Positions 33,995 through 45,238 of a DNA stretch of 64,000 bases are shown here, one piece after another. The translations under genes were made by a program, and so were the position numbers. Position 1 is the first letter of the stretch; each line of letters starts with the position of its first letter. The DNA is from Liolophura sinensis. Lineage: Eukaryota > Mollusca > Polyplacophora > Chitonida > Chitonidae. Location of the stretch: positions 87,071,836 through 87,135,835 of the forward strand of contig NC_088295.1 in assembly GCF_032854445.1 (NCBI RefSeq). Reading direction: 5' to 3'. The notes under the pieces were generated by a model. That model saw nothing but the letters and a program-made list of their open reading frames with translations, did not search any database and was not told the origin of the DNA.

Positions 33995-34800
33995 AAGTGG
34001 AGTGTATAGAGTGTACAGTGTATGTGGGGACTGGAGTGTATAGAGTGTATATGAGGAGTGGAGTATATGGAGTGTATGAGGCGGGTGGACTGTATAGGGT
34101 ATATGTCAGGGGAGAGTGTATAGAATGTATGTGGCGGGTGGAGTGTATGGAATGTACGCTATGGAGTGTATGTGGCGGGTGGAGTGTATAGAGTGTATGT
34201 GGGGGTGGAGTGTATAGAGTTTATGTGGCGGGTGGAGTGTATAGAGTGTATGTGGCGGGTGGAGTGTATAGATTGTATGTGGGGGTGGAGTGTATAGAGT
34301 GTATGTGGAGGTGGAGTGTATTGAGTGTATGTGGCGGGTGGAGTGTATAGAGTGTATGTAGGGGTGGAGTGTATAGAGTGTATGTGGCGGGTGGAGTGTA
34401 TAGAGTTTATGTGGCGGGTGGAGTGTATAGAGTGTATGTCGCGAGTGGAGTGTATTGAGTGTATGTGGGGGTGGAGTGTATAGAGTTTATGTGGCGGGTG
34501 GAGTGTATAGAGTGTATGTGGCAGGTGGAATGTATAGAGTTTATGTGGCGGGTGGAGAGTATAGAGTGTATGTGGCGGGTGGAGTGTATAGAGTGTATGT
34601 GGCGGGTGGAGTGTATAGAGTGTATGTGGCAGGTGGAGTGTATAGAGTGTATGTGGCGGGTGGAGTGTATAGAGTTTATGTGGCGGGTGGAGTGTATACA
34701 GTTTATGTAGCAGATGGAGTGTATAGATTGTATGCAGCGAGTTGGAATGGATGTTGCAGGGGAGGTGTATGTAGTGTATGTAGTGGGCGAGGTGAGACGG
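33995..34800. repeat. 27-bp minisatellite, G/T-rich on the + strand
   Basis: About 29 copies of a 27-bp unit with GGTGGAGTGTATAGAG and TGTATGTGGCG. 27 is a multiple of 3, so + frames translate to nonapeptides (VYRVYVAGG, ECIECMWRV), the longest reaching 229 codons into the adjacent SINE. That frame opens from a non-ATG codon, so I do not call a gene. The last units drift to GTAGCAGATGGAGTGTAT, the form that dominates the 35-bp array right of the SINEs. Confidence 0.94.
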
Positions 34801-34809
34801 TGTATGTAT

Positions 34810-35045
34810 GTGTGTGCTTGGGGTTTAACGTCGTTCTTAGCAATTTTTCAATCACACGACGACGAGGAGCCATGTCTTTTTCTGGCAGGGCGAGTCCATG
34901 CAGTGTCATGCCGAAGAAGCCAGACATGTGGCATTTATCTTTCCTTGTTATAACCTCTAAGTACTGTGCGCCAAGCGAGGCAGCAGCAAGTGGCATTTTT
35001 AAAGTCGCTGGTATGATTTTGATCACGAAGCGGTCGGTGAGCAAG
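34810..35045 (-). mobile_element. CTCA-tail SINE family, minus strand, no tail left
   Basis: The reverse complement carries the family 3' end (CGACGTTAAACCCCAAGCAC at 34814-34832) and the block TGACTGAAAAATTG-like seen in the copies at 38617-38950 and 51176-51534, plus TGCCGAAGAAGCCAGACATG and GTGCGCCAAGCGAGGC. It sits between the 27-bp array and another SINE. The 5' end is diffuse. Confidence 0.8.
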
Positions 35046-35075
35046 TTGATAGCAAATGCAGTGAATCAATGGACG

Positions 35076-35343
35076 TTGGGTTTATTGATTTATTTATTGG
35101 TTTTACGCCGTACTCAAGAATGTCACTTACACAACGGCGGCTAGTAATATGGTGGGAGGAAACCTGTCAGAGCTCCATGGACACAGACGGCTATCTGCAG
35201 GTTGATGATAGACCTTCCAACGTACGACCGGCGAAGATAAGTTGGACTTGAACTCACAGCAATGCATCAGTTAGAGGTTCCTGGGTCATTGTGCTGCACC
35301 AGCGAGCTAACCAGAATGCTACGGGGGCCTCCAGTATTGGGTT
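35076..35343 (-). mobile_element. Near full-length SINE (common family), minus strand
   Basis: The body is about 35083-35336. From the right it reads the head (GGCCCCCGTAGCATTCTGG, then ATGACCCAGGAACCTCTAAC and GAGTTCAAGTCCAACTT) and, to the left, the core and GGCGTAAAACC end with AATAAATAAAT. A weak 7-bp flank TTGGGTT is at 35076-35082 and 35337-35343. With the preceding SINE it separates the 27-bp and 35-bp arrays. Confidence 0.9.
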
Positions 35344-37275
35344 AATAGCAGAAGCAGATGGAGTGTACGTGTGTATAAGGGGATGATAGCAGATGGAATG
35401 TATGTGCGTCTGATGGATTGATAGCAGATGGTGTGTATGAGTGTATAATGGATTGATTGCAGATGGGATGTATGTGCGTCTGATGGATTGATAGCAGATG
35501 GTGTGTATGAGTGTATAATGGATTGATTGCAGATGGGATGTATGTGTGTATGATGGATTGATTGCAGATGGGATGTATGTGTGTATGATGGATTGATTGC
35601 AGATGGAATGTATGTGCGTCTGATGGATTGATAGCAGATGGTGTGTATGAGTGTATAATGGATTGATTGCAGATGGGATCTATGTGTGTATGATGGATTG
35701 ATTGCAGATGGGATGTATGTGTGTATCATGGATTGATAGCAGATGGAGTGTATGAGTGTATGATGGATTGATTGCAGATGGAGTGTATGTGTGTATGATG
35801 GATTGATAGCAGATGGAGTGTATGTGTGTATGATGGATTAATTGCAGATGGAGTGTATGAGTGTATCATGGATTAATTGCAGATGGAGTGTATGTGTGTA
35901 TGATGAATTGATTGCAGATGGAGTGTATGGGTGTATGATGGATTGATAGCAGATGGAGTGTATGTGTGTATGATGGATTGATAGCAGATGGAGTGTATGT
36001 GTGTATGATGGATTGATAGCAGATGGAGTGTATGTGTGTATGATGGATTGATTGCAGATGGAGTGTATGTGTGTATGATGGATTGATAGCAGATGGAGTG
36101 TATGTGTGTATGATGGATTGATAGCAGATGGTGTGTATGTGTGTATGATGGATTGATAGCAGATGGAGTGTATGTGTGTATGATGGATTGATTGCAGATG
36201 GGATGTATGTGTGTATGATGGATTGATTGCAGATGGAGTGTATGAGTGTATGATGGATTGATTGCAGATGGAGTGTATGTGTGTATGATGGATTGATAGC
36301 AGATGGAGTGTATGTGTGTATGATGGATTGATTGTAGATGGAGTGTATGTGTGTATGATGGATTGATAGCAGATGGAGTGTATGTGTGTATGATGGATTG
36401 ATTGCAGATGGAGTGTATGTGTGTATGATGGATTGATAGCAGATGGAGTGTATGTGTGTATGATGGATTGATTGCAGATGGAGTGTATGAGTGTATAGTG
36501 GATTGATTGCAGATGGAGTGTATGTGCGTATGATGGATTGATAGCAGATGGAGTGTATGGGTGTATCATGGATTGATAGCAGATGGAGTGTATGGGTGTA
36601 TCATGGATTGATTGCAGATGTGATGTATGTGTGTATGATGGATTGATAGCAGATGGAGTGTATGAGTGTATCATGGATTGATTGCAGATGGAGTGTATGT
36701 GCGTATGATGGATTGATAGCAGATGGAGTGTATGTGTGTATGATGGATTGATAGCAGATGGAGTGTATGTGTGTGTGATGGATTGATAGCAGATGGAGTG
36801 TATGTGTGCATGATGGATTGATAGCAGATGGAGTGTATGTGCGTATGATGGATTGATAGCAGATGGAGTGTATGAGTGTATGATGGATTGATAGCAGATG
36901 GAGTGTATGAGTGTATCATGGATTGATAGCAGATGGAGTGTATGAGTGTATGATGGATTGATTGCAGATGGAGTGTATGTGCGTATGATGGATTGATAGC
37001 AGATGGAGTGTATGGGTGTATGATGGATTGATAGCAGATGGAGTGTATGTGTGCATGATGGATTGATGGCAGATGGAGTGTATGTGTGTATGATGGATTG
37101 ATAGCAGATGGAGTGTATGGGTGTATGATGGATTGATAGCAGATGGAGTGTATGTGTGCATGATGGATTGATTGCAGATGGAGTGTATGAGTGTATACTG
37201 GATTAATAGCAGAGAGAGTATGTGAGTCCATATCAGATGGAGTGTGTGTGTATGATGGATTGATATTGGGTGTTT
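35344..37275. repeat. 35-bp minisatellite, open in all three minus-strand phases
   Basis: About 54 copies of a 35-bp unit with ATTGATAGCAGATGGAGTG and TATGTGTGTATGATGG. The period is exact (GATTGATAGC at 35941, next start 35976). Because 35 is not a multiple of 3, three units make a 35-residue period, and the minus strand has no stop in any phase: frames of 136 (35319-35729), 278 (35838-36674) and 186 codons (36671-37231), each with a true ATG, give peptides rich in H, I, S, T and Y. No signal peptide or other domain is present, so I call it a repeat. Confidence 0.95.
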
Positions 37276-37527
37276 AAGTTTATGGGGTTATAATGGTTAA
37301 TAACACAAAGAATGTGTTGGTAATAGGTGAATTTATATAAATGGTTATGGCATAGTGTGGGTCAGTGTCCTTTTATATACTTCATATATATATGTACACC
37401 AGATTTACCCCATTAAGCTTTCACACAATCAATTGTGCTAATCGTGGAAATCAACACGCATTTCCATCGTATCTTTTATGACCAGTGTTGTTTTCTTCCA
37501 TATAAGGACAAAGACCAAGGATTCTGT
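37276..37527. other. Unique DNA, nothing recognised
   Basis: Short unique stretch right of the array, with a small ATATATAT run near 37384. Confidence 0.5.
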
Positions 37528-37630
37528 TTATTTATTTATTTCATTGGTGTTTTACGCCATACTCAAGAATATTTTACTTATACGAAAAGGAAACCGGGCA
37601 TAGCCCGGGGGAAACCCACTTGGGGATTAT
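37528..37630 (-). mobile_element. SINE 3' fragment (common family)
   Basis: Reverse of the SINE end: TTATTTATTTCATTGGTGTT, TTACGCCATACTCAAGAAT, then AAACCGGGCATAGCCCGGGG. The central core between them is deleted. Confidence 0.8.
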
Positions 37631-37680
37631 AACCGGATCTCTTGGCGATACACTACATATCATGTTATTTGTCCCTTTAT

Positions 37681-37760
37681 TAATATATTTGATTGCCGTT
37701 TAACACCATTATCATACTCAAAAACGTTTTCTGCCTATACGACGGCGGTCAGTGTTATGA
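37681..37760 (-). mobile_element. Older SINE 3' fragment
   Basis: Reverse of the SINE 3' end, with many changes: TATTTGATTGCCGTTTAACA, ATACTCAAAAACG, then TACGACGGCGGTCAGTGTTA. Lies just right of another fragment of the same family. Confidence 0.65.
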
Positions 37761-38177
37761 GTGATGGAAATAGGAGAATCTGGTAATAAACTACCGCCCT
37801 CCAGCAGGTATCTAACAAACCTCCTAACATTAAGGTCATTTGTTTACATTTGTTCTCACTTCGTTAATCCACTAAAGTCACAGCGTCATGTTGGCAAGGT
37901 TATGGTTGATGCACCGTGTGCTCTTGAGGAGGGACAGCCAAAAGTACTCGATTTTAAGGTGACGTTGTGTGAGAAACATTGTTTCAGGTTATCGAAGTGA
38001 ACAGGCCGCTAAGCCTCTGATAAACGTTCTCCTGATAAAACGACACTTGAATTTACAGCGCACACCTGGTCTGACGTACCTGTCTTTTCCGTCCTCTCTA
38101 TAGACAGGTAACAATCAGGATATATGGCCTGGAGTACAGCTGGGCATAGAACACACCCCGCGCTAACACACCCCGCG

Positions 38178-38178
<1 letters not shown>
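37761..38178. other. Unique DNA, no gene recognised
   Basis: A 79-codon frame (37761-38000) shows no family. Nothing else was recognised. Confidence 0.45.

Positions 38179-38229
<51 letters not shown>
38179..38229. repeat. (TA)n microsatellite
   Basis: About 25 uninterrupted TA dinucleotides. Likely length-variable. Preceded by a doubled ACACCCCGCG(C/T)TA word at 38152-38180. Confidence 0.98.
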
Positions 38230-38231
<2 letters not shown>

Positions 38232-38459
38232 CCACATGTTCTGTCTATGTAATTGTAAACCTCTGTATGATAGGAGCGCTGGCTTAATTGTAGGTGCACA
38301 CTACAAAAATCTTTCCTAATAGCATATGTGTACAGTGGTATAGTCTATGTGTACACCAGTAAAGCCTATTTTTCCGATGTAGTAGGATGGATTATACAGA
38401 CAACATAGGCCCTGGCTCCCTCTATCAAACCATGTATAAACTACATGAATATCTATTCT

Positions 38460-38600
38460 CTATTTGCCGGTTCCTCACCCAGTTCACTTCATAGTTTGAG
38501 GGCATCAGTTCGATCCCGAGTAGCCTGCTTATACGTCGTGCATTTACCGAATTAATGCTGACAGCGACGCTAAATCTAAAACAAGTAAACAAATATATGC
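38460..38600 (+). mobile_element. Possible tRNA-derived SINE, family unassigned
   Basis: A B-box-like CAGTTCGATCCCGAG is at 38505-38519 and the sequence ends with CTAAATCTAAAACAAGTAAA. The head is diverged and no target-site duplication was found. It lies immediately left of the CTCA-tail SINE. Confidence 0.35.
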
Positions 38601-38605
38601 TAACT

Positions 38606-38961
38606 CATAGCACCCAGTCCGCCTCAAGTCGGGACACCCCGGGATCAAACCTCGGTCGGATCATACAAAAGACTTTAAAACTGGCATTTGTTGCTGTCTA
38701 GCTTGGCGTTCAGCACTTAGAGTATAGAGCAGGACTGGTTGGCCCGGTGTCAGTATAATGTGACTTGGTGGGGTGTCATGTCTGGTGTCTTCGGCATGAC
38801 ACTTCAGTGGCAGCAGCACTTCGGCGGCATGGACTCGCCCTGCCACAAGAGGACACATTATATGTACACACACCCAATGACTCCTCGTCGTCACATGACT
38901 GAAAAATTGTTAAGTACGACGTTAAACCGCAATCATTCGTTCATTCATTCCATAGCACCCA
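38606..38961 (+). mobile_element. CTCA-tail SINE family with 11-bp target-site duplications
   Basis: The body (38617-38950) runs from GTCCGCCTCAAGTCGGGACA to GTACGACGTTAAACCGCAAT with a TCATTCATTC tail. CATAGCACCCA flanks it at 38606-38616 and 38951-38961. Compared with the copy at 51176-51534 about 28 bases of the head are missing. Confidence 0.92.
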
Positions 38962-40000
38962 TTCCCTCAATAATCTGGCATTTTATCTGTCTTATATTTT
39001 ATAGAACATTACCGTTCCAATCGACAACAACCCGGTATAGATGCATGGTAACGGATTACGTGAATAAACCTAGCTGAACGTCTACTGATGGTCGTTGAGA
39101 TTATCATATGTTCAAATAAAGTTGTGAGTCATGGGAGTATAAATTCTATTAGTTTGTAGTTTGATCCTAAAAATGTAACACTTTATTCATTAAAAAAATA
39201 GCAGGGAAAGAGGTCGAATAGAGGGCTGAGTAAACAACATTATTATTACCAATTTGTTCAGCGTTGAATCTAGAGTCCCATCGTAATGGCCCCTTGCCAG
39301 TGTCATTATTATATCTTACACGTTTGTCGAGGTTTAACAATGGCGTCTGTGTTAGGGTGTTGTTTATGCTGTCATATTGCTGTTTGTTTTTCGCATTCGT
39401 GCCTGGCGACGAATACATGTGTGCCTATTCACGGCCATCTTGTCATTCAGCTCATCCGGGGCTTAACAGGAGACATGGTGCCGTTGAACAAGGGTCGTGC
39501 CATCGCTATTCGTTCGCCAGGATTAAATTTCTACGCTCTAAGTCAAACACAATTTCTTTTACATTAGATGGCAGCATAGGTTGATTTTCCATAAAGCTGT
39601 TTTCTTTGTGATGTGATGCAAGTTATAAAACCTTATCGCTCTAGCCACATTTCAATGGGAACGTAATTGACAACAGCTTCTAAATAACTGACTGTTCTGC
39701 ACAAAACTTTGACGTTTTACCTTTTTTTAAATACTGCAGTCCATTAACTTGTATCTGTATATATATATGTTCATATTTTACAAAGATTGCTTTAAGGAGA
39801 GTAACTTTTGTTTCAGACTTCTATGCACATGTATGGCTGTCCGTGTTGGCGACTTTTAAGGGCACGTGTTCATATGGTTATAAATAACTATTTCTGTTAT
39901 AGTAATACGTTGAATACAAAACATGATTCTAACATTCTTGTTGTATTAGTAAAAGCCAAATGTTAGCAAAATTCTGGAGCCCGAAAGCTTCGTCCACCTA
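38962..40000. other. Unique DNA, one weak coding candidate
   Basis: Two overlapping + strand frames (39286-39567 with a true ATG, and 39264-39584 from a non-ATG codon) are both open. The first contains a second ATG at 39340 in a good context (AACAATGG) followed by a hydrophobic, Cys-rich stretch (VLGCCLCCHIAVCF) that could be a signal peptide. No family was recognised, and two open frames in one place reduce the likelihood. Confidence 0.3.
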
Positions 40001-42958
40001 CGCTAGTCTAAGCCATCCACACCTCCAACAGAGAAACGGTTTCTTCAGTCGCAACAACGCCATGTTCCAGCCTTCAACACGTCAAGCTCGCTTACACGCC
40101 TACCCATGTCAGCTTTTATAACAACAATTCTACATGTAGGCGGTGAGAGGAGCTAGAGACCTATGCTTCGCGTGTAGCATTCTCCCATCCTTGTATATAG
40201 ATTGCACATCGCATAGGTCCTGACAGGGTAATAACTACATTTTTATTGCCAAAAAATTAATGTAGGTGCAGTTCCAAATCCTTTTGCTTGTCGTTACCTA
40301 ACAGTTTGGCATCGGGATAATCTCAGGTTGCCGACGAAAACTGGACAGTACCAAATACCACCAGAACGGCGTGTCCTGAGTGTGGTAGACCGGTTAATGG
40401 AGCAGATGGGGAGACTTGACAGAATGGTGAGGATGTACCTGAGATTTGGAGCCGTCGTGTTGGGCAGACTCTAAAAGTCCAGGAATGTTAAATTACTTAG
40501 TATTAGTCACAAACCGCCATAGGCCAAATCCGTCTTCTCCCTTGAGACGTGAACCTTTCAGCAAATTTTTATCCTTTGCCCTATTTGCCAGATCTGAGTG
40601 ACCTAAAATATATGCGAAATTTAAAGAAGTGAAAGATAAAACGTGTCAGGTACCCATCTGTCTGATGTGGGTGAGTTCCCCCACGTGGCACGAAATAGAG
40701 AGAGTCTAGCTTTAAATAATGTACCAGAATCACGAAAGTGTTCCGTGAAGTACAATGATAACGGGAAAAGAAAACCTAAGGTTTGGAGAGTGGTTCCATT
40801 TCTGTGTGCCGCGAGATCTTTCTTGTGTTAAAATCTCCAAGTAATATCCATGCCCCGAATGATATCTGAGAAATAAGACGTTACCAGACGACTGTGTGCA
40901 GAGATATCAGAACGAATGTAATCGTCAGTATGCTAGTACATGGATGATTTTAGATGGTCATCACTCATCTTTCTGTTTACTCAGGTTGACTCAGGTGGGA
41001 ACAGACCTAACGGGACACAGCCATTTGTTTGGTTACTCAATAAATCGATTTTTCGTTTGGAATTCTACGAGGCCAAGTGATATGCCATTTTAGAGCAAGA
41101 AAAAAATATGATGTCGCGTCACTCGTACCTTACAAACATGTGGTTAAAAGGCCCACCAGGGTTCCAGTGTCGTAATCGGAAATAGCTGCGTTCTCGGGCT
41201 ATAGAAATAATTTGCGCCTTATTGATCAAATCTGTTAACATGTGTGAGGTTTTGCGTATTTTGAACTGCGATATCTCCTTTATGTAACATCACAAAGACA
41301 AAGGGTTAATTTTAACTGCTTTTAAACCTCATGTGGAATACATATATACATTTAGACTGATGTTGCCTTTTCTTTCAACTTAAAAACTGTAATTACGAAA
41401 AACGTTTTAGTTTGACTATTACAAAAAAACAAACACAGATATAACTTTCACGATTTGCTCTTATCAGAATGTAATTCTTCCAATTAGTACATCATTTATG
41501 GGGTGCAAAATCTAATGCATATTGTTGAGCATTTGAAAGTCGTGACCAGGTCATCCTGAGATGAGGTTCTCTTTGGTAAATGGCGAGATTGAGAAATGTT
41601 GAAATGAGGAGAGAAAAATGAAGATTTGGCCTCAAATAATGCAGAACATTCAGTGCATTTAATTAGGGCAATGAATTAAATTATCCAATTATCTGTGAGA
41701 TTCCGATGACGTAGAGATGCCCTGTAATTTTAAAATAAAAATAATATTTATATTTACTTTTGAAGCTAACACGAACCCAGAGCAGATTTTTCATGACAAG
41801 GATGTTCAGGCTTTTTAAGAGGAAGATCATTAAACAATTTTTCTCTTTTTTTCTCTTCAATTCAGTAACATCTGCCTGTCATCTGAGACGTACTATATGT
41901 TATGTCCTGTACTGTTGATCTACATGTTATGTCCCATACACCTGCTGATCTATCCGATCAAGTTTGTTGTTATCACTTTTGACACACCTCTTTTCTCCTA
42001 TAATATTTAACTAAACACTCGCGTTATTGTTTTGGGATTATCTCCGTCCACTGGATGTTGTTGTTGTTATACACCTTGCAGCAGCGTCTAAATTTGATTT
42101 TAAAACACACCCACCTAACAGGTGTTCATGGGGTCGGTCAAAATTCAAATCAAAAAAGGAGATGACACCGTTTCGATAGCTTAAGATCTACAGGCTGTTT
42201 TATAAGCTTTCTATTAAGGGAAATACTTGATATATGTACCTGCAGTATAGACACGTTTATTATACACATAGACAAACAACGCTTTAAGGTTGCAAATTTC
42301 ACCTAACTATGGAAGGCAGCTAGGGAGATGTCGCGAGATTAAAAGTGGCTTACATGACTTTCCAGGCTCAATTCCGAACACAACTGTCAAAATCATTCCC
42401 ATTGCTCTTTATTCTTTAAAAGGAAACAACTGTAAAACACTTCACCTAGCCTCACACTTTTACAAATGTACTCTATCGTGTCAAAACTTCTTTTTACCTG
42501 ATGGAATAATTCCTGTTGAGATGCTTCAGTCGTCTGGTATATAACTCATATACTAAATTGCAATCCCATATATACAATCTTCCCATTTCGCAAGGTTTCT
42601 CCAATGCTTAAAGATAACTGCATTAAACTGGCTTTAATTCTTAAAGTGGCTTGGGAAAAACATGTATATGTTGTTTAAATATGTTTACACAGGACATAGG
42701 TAAACAAAACTGTAAACACTTACAAATACCATGTTCTCTGGCCAAGTTTCACATAGTGAAAAAGCGAATGAGATGTAACATAAAAAGTCAAATGGCGACT
42801 TGACAAGGTAGAGTTTAGTTTACAAAACAGATTAATCTAAGAGTCTGTCATGAATCACGAAGTCATGTAAACAAGCTAGGTTCTCTCCACGCGCTAAAAA
42901 CAATTAATCACATGGAGGTTGTGCAGTTAGACACGTGACATTCGTAATTATGATCTCT
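40001..42958. other. Unique DNA, no gene recognised
   Basis: Only short frames are seen. A GTTATGTCC word occurs twice near 41900-41930. No SINE, array or RNA gene was recognised. Confidence 0.55.
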
Positions 42959-42981
42959 GTGCTAAAACAGGGTTTTAGCAC
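42959..42981. repeat. Perfect 10-bp hairpin
   Basis: GTGCTAAAAC and its reverse complement GTTTTAGCAC are separated by AGG. No T run follows that would suggest a pol III terminator on the + strand. May be chance. Confidence 0.6.
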
Positions 42982-43270
42982 GGATATCCAGTCCGCTTAG
43001 CTCAGGAGCGGAAACAATTACATCCATTTACATATTCAACAGGTTTCATAATTGGTTGTTTAGAGGCTGAATCAGTGCATCTTGGTCGATCTTTTGGTGT
43101 GAAATAAACCATCAGCACATAGACCAGCTTCTGTTTTTCTTAAGCCCTCATTTGTAAAACAAACTAGTAACTGTCGTCAGTTGGTTTTTGATGGTATTTA
43201 TGGAACAAAAAGTGATACATCAGTGGGCATGAATAATGGTCCATACCTAGTTGACAAGACAGAGCAATCC

Positions 43271-43333
43271 ATGGCGGCAGCGATCTCCAGCGAGGACTCA
43301 CAACAAGATCACTCTGAACTCATGTACCATTAA
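43271..43333 (+). CDS. Very short ATGGCGGC-started frame, possible first exon or uORF
   Basis: The frame reads MAAAISSEDSQQDHSELMYH then stop. The ATG context is ATCCATGGCGGCAGC, and ATGGCGGC is also the core of a YY1-type promoter element. No convincing splice donor was found inside, so a coding role is only a suggestion. Confidence 0.15.
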   Translation: MAAAISSEDSQQDHSELMYH

Positions 43334-45135
43334 AAAACGTTGACCAAATGTAATTAGAGATTCCAGATACACCTTTTGAACCCAGAAATCCGCCATTAAA
43401 ATCAGTTATAGATCTAATTAATAGCCTGTTGCCTTAATAGGTCTTGTCTTGCCGGATTTTCTTTTCAATTGTCCCCCATAACTCGGATAAAAATGAACTG
43501 GCAGTTTGTACATGTGTTCAGAAAACATAATAGCTAGTGCTAGTTTACTGATAGCGATTGCAAAACAAGGTACGTGCAAAAAGTAAACATTTAATTAGTA
43601 TCCAGTACATGAATTGTATAATTCATGATAAGCGTCTCGTTAGATTAGCCTGCTTTATACTTTATACATTTCTGTGTACATGGATTAAGTTAAGCCTACA
43701 TGCACATAAATGTTGTGCTTCGAGACAGATAAGGCTGTCTCCCTGGGCTATCCAATCTGTGGGGTACAACACTACCTAGATTGTCAACGAGCTCAAACTT
43801 GACGCATAATAAATCTATCAGCTCATCCCTACAAGTCTTGAGTGAAGAGAACATTGTGTTAAGGACAGCCTGTCCGTCAAAACAGGGCTATCTCCCTCTC
43901 TACGGGGTAAACAATGTGTTACCTGTCCAGCACAAATAGTCTCTGTGCTCCGAATTTTGTGTCTATAAATTGGGACTGCTAGTGCATGTTGAAGGGAGGA
44001 TTAAGAACGCGTTAAGTTCAGTAATAATACCATGTAGGTATCTATGTATTCTAACACCTTTGACCTAGGCCAACTCGGCTAGCTCCCAAGTCCTGATAAT
44101 TGATCGTGACATTATAATCAGATGACATTTGCAGGTCAGCCGGAGAATAGAGCTCTTTGTTTCAGACGTAAGCTGCCACGACGTGACAGATATATATTTC
44201 ACAACTCCACAGTAAACCTAAACGTTAGCCCGTATAAAAACAAAGTCGACAAATAGACAAAAGCTGTGAACTTAATACCTGGCGAGGACAGTTTGACGGA
44301 TGCTACACGGAACCGGATCTGGGCGATGACTACCCAAAATTGTCTCAGAAAGCACTCCATATACGCTGTTTTTCCAAGTCATGCGGAAACTTAGTGAACA
44401 TTAAGTAAGCTACTAAAGCTGAATTAATTAATAAAGCAGTATTCCAGAAATGTTCCATAAATATTTTTTAAGATTCTACACCTCTTATCAACAAAATAAA
44501 TAGCATACGATTGTCACTACCTAATCACTCATTTGGTGACGCCATTTTGCCATGTTAAGCTATCTAAACAATATGCCAATGAGGAATTACAAACAGAAAC
44601 ACCTGATACCCAACCAAAGAGTATCATTTCTGTCCCGTTTTCAAAGGGCCGATGTTTCTTTTGGCCTGGCGCTCGGTCTGGGCACAACCTGCTGCTCCCC
44701 ATTAGCTGTCCTGCTCGTCCTCGTCTTCGACTTGCATTATGCCTAGCTGGCTGTACCGACATCAGGGAATTTACTGAACATAGCAGTACCTTCTGATTTA
44801 CAACAGACTCTTTCATGCAGATTTAGGGAAGATATTTTCGTAATAAATCTGACTTCACTGTGGAAAAATAATGCAACGCCACAAAATTTTCCTTCGAGCA
44901 ATGACTCTTCCGACGCGGTTTTCTTGCCAGCTCACCATTGCAAGTTACTGCAGTCTCCTGCCCAATATGTACGCATTGTGACACGGCAGCGGTTTTCAAT
45001 TCGCTGTTCATAAATGTGCGGTCCAAAATGCATCAGTTTAACTATTAAACTAATCGCAAAATCCGATTTATTGCATCGATAACTCTCTATCCACTATAAG
45101 AAACCTCACTAGTAATCGAGAGATAATAGGTTTTT
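43334..45135. other. Unique DNA, no gene recognised
   Basis: At 44529-44816 frames are open on both strands with no recognisable domain. On the minus strand a frame beginning at the ATG at 45011 reads MNSELKTAAVSQCVHIGQET and meets a consensus-like splice donor (GTGAGC, 44935-44930), which could be a first exon driven by the CRE cluster. This is a guess. Confidence 0.35.
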
Positions 45136-45238
45136 TGACGTGACAACCAATGGGGACCTGTCAAACGCCCTGCAGCAGGACCTCGACGTCATTTACTGAC
45201 GTCAAATGCTCCTTTCCCAGCTCTTCGTGATGACGTCA
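45136..45238. promoter_or_regulatory. CRE cluster with CCAAT box
   Basis: TGACGTGA at 45136-45143, CCAAT at 45147-45151, GACGTCA at 45185-45191, and perfect TGACGTCA palindromes at 45197-45204 and 45231-45238. Five CREB/ATF- or NF-Y-type sites in about 100 bases is a strong promoter or enhancer-like signal. Direction is not determined. The nearest suggestive coding start is on the minus strand at 45011. Confidence 0.5.

Noticed and set aside
34455-35144. 229-codon + strand frame (VYRVYVAGG repeats)
   Set aside because: It opens from a non-ATG codon, is made of the 27-bp repeat and runs on into a SINE.
35838-36674. 278-codon minus-strand gene for a repetitive protein
   Set aside because: It follows from a 35-bp tandem repeat lacking stops. 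Kept only as a finding to be tested by expression.
44529-44816. Overlapping frames on both strands as a gene
   Set aside because: Both strands are open over the same stretch with no domain, which is expected by chance.
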